Of a DNA stretch of 16,136 nucleotides, positions 12,908 to 16,136 are shown one piece after another. Position 1 is the first letter of the stretch, and every line of letters starts with the position of its first letter. The DNA is taken from positions 1-16,136 of the forward strand of contig JAMCZD010000375.1 of NCBI GenBank assembly GCA_023473405.1, written 5' to 3'. Made by a program: the position numbers and the translations under genes. Below the pieces are notes generated by a model, which ran no database searches, was not told the origin of the DNA, and worked only from the letters and a program-made list of their open reading frames with translations. Source of the DNA: Candidatus Omnitrophota bacterium. GTDB lineage: Bacteria; Verrucomicrobiota; Verrucomicrobiia; Limisphaerales; UBA1319.

Positions 12908-14035
12908 ATGCCAGTCTCCGTCGCCGTCTCCCGTCCCTTAGCCTTGGTCTGGGGCGAGGACGAATTCAGCGTCAAGCGACGCGCCCGGCAAATCTTTCAA
13001 CAATGGACTGGCGAGACCGGGGGATGGGACCATGACGTTATCGATGCCTGTGTGGCAAACAGCGGGGAGGCGTTGCGCGTCATTGCCAAATTACGTGATT
13101 CCCTTCAAGCGCTGCCGCTTTTCGGATCGAGCAAGGTTGCCTGGCTGCAAAACTGCAATTTCCTGGGCGAAGAACCCGCTCTGGCCACTCAATCCGTAAG
13201 CGAGGTCCTGGCCGAACTGGCGCGGGAATGGCGTTCGTTTTCGTGGAACAACGTCCGGCTTTTGATCAGCGCCGGCAAGGTGGACAAGCGCCGTGTATTC
13301 TACAAAACCATCGAGGCTCTGGGCCTGGTCGAGGACTACCCGGGTTGGTCCACGGAAGATCCGGAATGGCAAGCAAAGGCGGAGATCTGGGCCGAGAATG
13401 AGCTAAAGGCGGCGGGAAAGGGGATCACAATCGAGGCCCTGGCTGAATTGGTGGCGATGGTCGGGCCTTCTCCGCGTCAACTGAGCAATGAGATCGAAAA
13501 GTTGGCTTTGTATATCGGCGACCGGCGGGAGGTCCAGGCCCCGGATGTGCGAGCGATCGTGACGCGGAACAAGCAGGCGGATGCGTTTGCCTTGGGAGAC
13601 GCCTTTGGCGACCGGAATTTGCCGCGGGTATTGCGGGTGTTGGACCAGGAATTGTGGGAATTGAAACTCGACCGTCAGAAATCGCCGATCCGACTGTTAT
13701 ACGGTTTGATTGCCAAGGTGCGCGTGTTGATTTTTCTCAAGGAAATGGCGGGTATTGGGCGGTTGAAACCGGGGATGAGTTACAGCCGGTTCAAGGAGCA
13801 ATTGCAGGGGCTTCCGTCGAATTTAATGCCCGAGGACAAACGCCTGAATCCGTTGGCTATGCATCCTTACGTCCTGTTCAAGGCATTGCCGCAGGCAACC
13901 AAGTTCAGCCTGGCGGAGTTGGTTCGGGCGATGGAACTGCTGCTGGAATGCAATCAGCGGCTCATCTACAGCGGACTGGACGACGCGCTGGTGTTGCAGC
14001 AAACCTTGGTGCAAATCCTTAATTCCAAGAATTGA
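12908..14035 (+). CDS. holA: DNA polymerase III subunit delta
   Basis: 375 residues, close to the family norm (about 330-350). It is the clamp-loader subunit that opens the beta sliding clamp in the replisome. Family features: an N-terminal AAA+-like domain opening 'LALVWGEDEFSVKRRARQIF'; 'LQALPLFGSSKVAWLQ' (delta's clamp-contact strand region); 'LLISAGKVDKRRVFYKTIEA', matching the usual 'DKR..LYK' signature; a middle helical domain with 'VGPSPRQLSNEIEKLALYI'; and a C-terminal collar domain starting 'KQADAFALGDAFGDRNLPRV'. There is no Walker A motif, as expected for delta. ATG 12908 is chosen because it follows the previous stop by 5 nt and gives the normal N terminus; the open frame further upstream lies inside the BFN gene. 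Its stop TGA overlaps the possible TTG start of the next gene. Confidence 0.9.
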   Translation: MPVSVAVSRPLALVWGEDEFSVKRRARQIFQQWTGETGGWDHDVIDACVANSGEALRVIAKLRDSLQALPLFGSSKVAWLQNCNFLGEEPALATQSVSEVLAELAREWRSFSWNNVRLLISAGKVDKRRVFYKTIEALGLVEDYPGWSTEDPEWQAKAEIWAENELKAAGKGITIEALAELVAMVGPSPRQLSNEIEKLALYIGDRREVQAPDVRAIVTRNKQADAFALGDAFGDRNLPRVLRVLDQELWELKLDRQKSPIRLLYGLIAKVRVLIFLKEMAGIGRLKPGMSYSRFKEQLQGLPSNLMPEDKRLNPLAMHPYVLFKALPQATKFSLAELVRAMELLLECNQRLIYSGLDDALVLQQTLVQILNSKN

Positions 14036-14547
14036 TTGTGATTGCCTCAAGCCTAATGGTTGCAAGAGTGGATGTGGCCATTTGGTTCAAGGTATGCGGG
14101 CGTGCCAATTTCGCGTTAAGCGTCGATTTCAAAACGGCGGTTGCCGAGCTCGAGCAGCGGGGGTATGCCCAATTTGTTCTCGATCTGACGGAATGCGTGA
14201 TCATGGATAGCACCTTCGTGGGGGTGCTCGCCGGATTGCACCGGCGTTTGAACTCGAACCAAGCGGGGTCGCCAAGACTCCCCATTCGGCTGGTAAATCC
14301 CAACAACGCCGTCTCCAATCTGTTGGATAACCTGGGTATTTCTCACTTCTTCGATGCCGTGCAATGCAGCCCGTTGATGGCCGAGTTTTCGGAAACGTCA
14401 GTCTCGCGTCCGACGCCAGTCGAAATCGCGCGCACCTCGTTGGAAGCCCACCAAACCCTCATGGAAATGAATCCGGCCAACATCCCGAAGTTCAAGGATG
14501 TAGCCCTGTTCCTGGCGGAGGACCTGAAGAAATTGGAAAAGGATTAA
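14032..14547 (+). CDS. STAS-domain protein (anti-sigma factor antagonist-like) with C-terminal tail
   Basis: The STAS fold spans about residues 10-112: 'AIWFKVCGRANFALSVDFKT', 'FVLDLTECVIMDSTFVGVLA', 'PIRLVNPNNAVSNLLDNLGI' and 'HFFDAV'. The loop that carries the phosphorylated Ser in SpoIIAA-type antagonists reads Asp59-Ser60-Thr61, so a phospho-acceptor is available at either position. Such proteins bind anti-sigma/serine kinase partners. None is encoded nearby, so the partner must lie elsewhere. About 55 residues follow the domain (charged, probably helical, ending 'FLAEDLKKLEKD'), which is longer than simple antagonists. The start is TTG 14032 (overlapping the holA stop as TTGA), GTG 14038 or ATG 14056; translational coupling to holA is likely in any case. 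Function beyond partner-switch signalling is unknown. Confidence 0.8.
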   Translation: MIVIASSLMVARVDVAIWFKVCGRANFALSVDFKTAVAELEQRGYAQFVLDLTECVIMDSTFVGVLAGLHRRLNSNQAGSPRLPIRLVNPNNAVSNLLDNLGISHFFDAVQCSPLMAEFSETSVSRPTPVEIARTSLEAHQTLMEMNPANIPKFKDVALFLAEDLKKLEKD

Positions 14548-14666
14548 TAACGAAGCGGGACCTCGGAATGATTGGACCATCAGACTTGGGCCCGTCAGTG
14601 CGGGTGGGCGTGTATGGACGGCTCGAGCGCATTGCGTGGAGCGGGGTTGTTTATTGGGATTTGGAT

Positions 14667-14882
14667 ATGGCAGAAAGCGCATATACAGCCTTGGTGAAGC
14701 AAGCAGGCGGCTGGTGGATAGGATGGGTGCAGGAAGTGCCTGGCGTGAACGCCCAGGAACGAACCAAGGAGGAATTACTGGTCTCCTTGAGACAAGCTTT
14801 GCACGAGGCCATCGAGTTCAACCGCCAGGAGGCCCGAAAAGCCGCCGACTCGGATTACGTGGAAGAACCCTTGGCGTTGTGA
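14667..14882 (+). CDS. hicB: HicB-family antitoxin (short form)
   Basis: 71 residues. The pattern is that of the short type II HicB family: 'YTALVKQAGGWWIGWVQEVP', then 'GVNAQERTKEELLVSLRQAL', 'EAIEFNRQEARK' and a final 'YVEEPLAL'. HicB proteins have a partial RNase H-like fold and neutralise HicA by binding it. This short form lacks the C-terminal DNA-binding domain of longer HicB, so autoregulation is not obvious. ATG 14667 is chosen because the match begins there; the frame is open further upstream but does not look like protein. The TGA (14880-14882) overlaps the GTG start of hicA, giving coupled translation with the antitoxin first. About 120 nt separate it from the STAS gene, so it may have its own promoter. 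Confidence 0.85.
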   Translation: MAESAYTALVKQAGGWWIGWVQEVPGVNAQERTKEELLVSLRQALHEAIEFNRQEARKAADSDYVEEPLAL

Positions 14883-15064
14883 AGCGACGGGAGCTTGTCC
14901 GGCACCTAACGGCGGAAGGTTGCGTGTTACTCCGTGAGGGAAGCCGCCATTTATGGTGGCGAAAACCGATCCGGAACCGGCGTAGCGCAGTTCCTCGCCA
15001 CAGCGAAATTCAGGATGTCCTGGTTCGGAAAATCTGCCGCGACCTCGAGATTCGTGAACCCTGA
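14879..15064 (+). CDS. hicA: HicA-family toxin (mRNA interferase)
   Basis: 61 residues with a dsRBD-like HicA pattern: 'MKRRELVRHLTAEGCVLLRE', then 'GSRHLWW', 'SAVPRHSEIQDVLVRKICRD' and 'LEI'. The His in 'GSRH' matches the conserved active-site His of HicA, usually within 'G.NH' or 'G.SH', so the toxin looks intact. HicA cleaves mRNA and slows translation until bound by HicB. The start is GTG 14879-14881, inside the last codons of hicB (overlap GTGA). The region between the His and the 'PRH' strand is basic and unusually Trp/Arg-rich ('LWWRKPIRNRR'). It is followed by 76 nt and then the second hairpin repeat. Confidence 0.85.
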   Translation: MKRRELVRHLTAEGCVLLREGSRHLWWRKPIRNRRSAVPRHSEIQDVLVRKICRDLEIREP

Positions 15065-15140
15065 AGTCACAAGGCTCTGGAAACGAACCGATGCCCTGCG
15101 CTTCTGATCGACGTTGGGTGGGAGAACAGCAGTGGCTATA

Positions 15141-15180
15141 CAGGTTTCCTAACCTGCTGTATCGCCGATTTCCAATCGGC
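15141..15180. repeat. Multi-hairpin REP-like repeat, copy 2
   Basis: Two perfect hairpins in tandem: CAGGTT-TCCT-AACCTG (15141-15156) and GCCGATT-TCC-AATCGGC (15164-15180). The first part matches copy 1 at 9367-9383 over 17 nt; in the second hairpin the stem bases differ between copies in a paired way. It lies between the convergent hicA and oxidoreductase genes, where it could also act as a two-way terminator. Confidence 0.75.
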
Positions 15181-15210
15181 AGCGCGTCGACCGTCCCAAG
15201 GTGAAGCATT

Positions 15211-16136
15211 TCATTTCGCAAGAGCCTGCCTGATTCTTTCCGGGGTCATCGGCAACCGGTTGAGGCGAACGCCGATGGCATTGAAGACGGCATTGGCAAG
15301 GACTGCGCCCATGTTAATGATGGCGGGTTCGCCTCCGCCTTGGGGTGGGAGGGCATTATTCTCGACCAAAACCGTTTCCAATTTGGGCATGATCGAAAAG
15401 CGGGGCAGCTGATAGGCATCGAAGTTGTCTTCCTCGAGGCGGTCGTTCTTGAAATGGATTTCCTCGCTCAAGGCATAGCCCAGTCCCATCATCATGCACC
15501 CCTCCATTTGCATGCGGGCGCCTTCGGGGTTGATGACCTGACCCATGTCTTGTGCGCAGAGGATGCGGCTGGCCTTTACCTCGCCTGATTCGCGGTTCAC
15601 CTCAACTTCGGCCATCAGGGCGACATAAGCGCCCGCATCCAGCCCGCACGCCACACCGCGTCCGCGTCCATCGGGCAATTTGGCTGAGGACCACCCGAAG
15701 GCCTCGGCGGCCTTCTCGAGCACCTTGCGCATGCGCGGTTCCTTGAGATTCAGCAGCCTGAACTCGAGGGCGTCCATACCCGCGGCGGCGGCCATGGCAT
15801 CTATTTGAGACTCGCGCGCGAATGAATTGGTATTGTTGCCGGGCGCACGCCACGCTCCCACCTCGAACGGATGCAATCCCGGCCCGCCGAACCATCCGCC
15901 GAAGGTCCGGGTTCGATAATGGGGAATTTTGTAAAACATCTCGGTGCCGCGATTCCCCGCGCAATAGACCTGGTAGTCCCAATAAGTAATGCGGTGGGCA
16001 TCGTCCAGGCCGGAACGAATCTTGCCAATCGCCAGCATGTTCACACTGCCGCTCCGCCTGAAAAAGGAGACAAACGGATCGTATTGGCAGATGATGAAAC
16101 CACTCCCGGTGGCCGCAAACAGGACGGCCGCGCCCA
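15211..16136 (-). CDS. Xanthine dehydrogenase/aldehyde oxidase-family molybdopterin-binding subunit, C-terminal part (5' end outside window)
   Basis: The frame is open to the right edge of the window (307 residues visible); a GTG at 16044 is internal. Family features: 'RITYWDYQVYCAGNRG', 'VGAWRAPGNNTNSFARES' (the arginine-containing loop near the cofactor), 'IDAMAAAAGMDALEFRLLN', 'RGVACGLDAGAYVALMAEVE', 'CAQDMGQVINPEGARMQMEG', and near the end 'GGGEPAIINMGAVLANAVFN', which carries the conserved catalytic Glu of molybdenum hydroxylases. The sequence is closer to the isoquinoline/nicotinate-type large subunits than to classical xanthine dehydrogenase. Such enzymes hydroxylate aldehydes or N-heterocycles and need a 2Fe-2S small subunit, which is not in this window and may lie beyond the edge. 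Many members of this type have Tat signals; the N terminus is not visible. Substrate cannot be told. Confidence 0.88.
   Translation of the reverse strand, partial: GAAVLFAATGSGFIICQYDPFVSFFRRSGSVNMLAIGKIRSGLDDAHRITYWDYQVYCAGNRGTEMFYKIPHYRTRTFGGWFGGPGLHPFEVGAWRAPGNNTNSFARESQIDAMAAAAGMDALEFRLLNLKEPRMRKVLEKAAEAFGWSSAKLPDGRGRGVACGLDAGAYVALMAEVEVNRESGEVKASRILCAQDMGQVINPEGARMQMEGCMMMGLGYALSEEIHFKNDRLEEDNFDAYQLPRFSIMPKLETVLVENNALPPQGGGEPAIINMGAVLANAVFNAIGVRLNRLPMTPERIRQALAK

Noticed and set aside
14364..14666. Long N-terminal extension of HicB
   Set aside because: It overlaps the STAS gene and has no HicB-like sequence; ATG 14667 matches the family start.
14775..15221. 148-codon minus-strand open frame across hicA and the repeat
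   Set aside because: Its translation is partly repeat-derived and partly antisense to hicBA.
1..16136. tRNA, rRNA, CRISPR arrays, insertion sequences or phage genes
   Set aside because: No cloverleaf-like stretch, regular direct-repeat array or transposase/integrase motif was seen by eye on either strand.

Overview
The window suggests a member of the Verrucomicrobiota, probably near the Pedosphaera/Limisphaera-type lineages. This is inference from gene content, not from a marker gene. The clues are a solitary prepilin-like protein of the kind these genomes carry in large numbers, very large secreted LamG/Ig proteins ending in a short 'ATN..GPY..V' C-terminal module, a bifunctional nuclease–holA–STAS gene trio, and two kinds of short palindromic (REP-like) repeat.

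Layout, left to right. (1) 2-850 (+): the C-terminal part of a DUF2961/GH172-type glycoside hydrolase, cut by the window edge. (2) about 852-1445 (+): a broken, frameshifted remnant resembling a sugar-nucleotidyltransferase, running into the 3' end of the next gene. (3) 1457-2278 (-): a prepilin-like protein. (4) 2459-5719 (-): a 1086-residue secreted LamG/Ig/SbsA-like/CBM-like protein, followed by a strong hairpin. (5) 6043-8544 (-): a divergent GH95 (alpha-L-fucosidase family) enzyme whose signal peptide region contains a perfect 12-bp-stem palindrome. (6) 8545-8748: a spacer with three inverted repeats. (7) 8749 to about 9360 (-): a frameshifted remnant of a beta-helix repeat surface protein, bordered by a three-hairpin repeat. 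(8) 9448-12222 (-): a secreted right-handed beta-helix protein of the GH141-like type. (9) 12441-14547 (+): a tight housekeeping operon of a BFN-domain nuclease, holA (DNA polymerase III delta) and a STAS-domain protein. (10) 14667-15064 (+): a hicB-hicA toxin-antitoxin pair. (11) 15141-15180: a second copy of the hairpin repeat. (12) 15211-16136 (-): the C-terminal part of a molybdopterin-binding oxidoreductase subunit, cut by the window edge.

How the genes work together. GH95 and GH141 are both families with alpha-L-fucosidases, and GH172 acts on fructosides and arabinofuranosides. With the lectin-like LamG protein, the left 12 kb looks like a loose island for degrading fucose-containing or pectic glycans. 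It carries no visible sulfatase, transporter or regulator gene. The island is separated from the replication/signalling operon by a short divergent intergenic region. The accessory part shows wear: two pseudogenes, repeats at gene ends, and a repeat inside a coding region. The strongest candidates for something new are the altered catalytic residues of the GH95 protein and the palindrome embedded in its signal peptide. I did not see a convincing wholly new multi-gene system.
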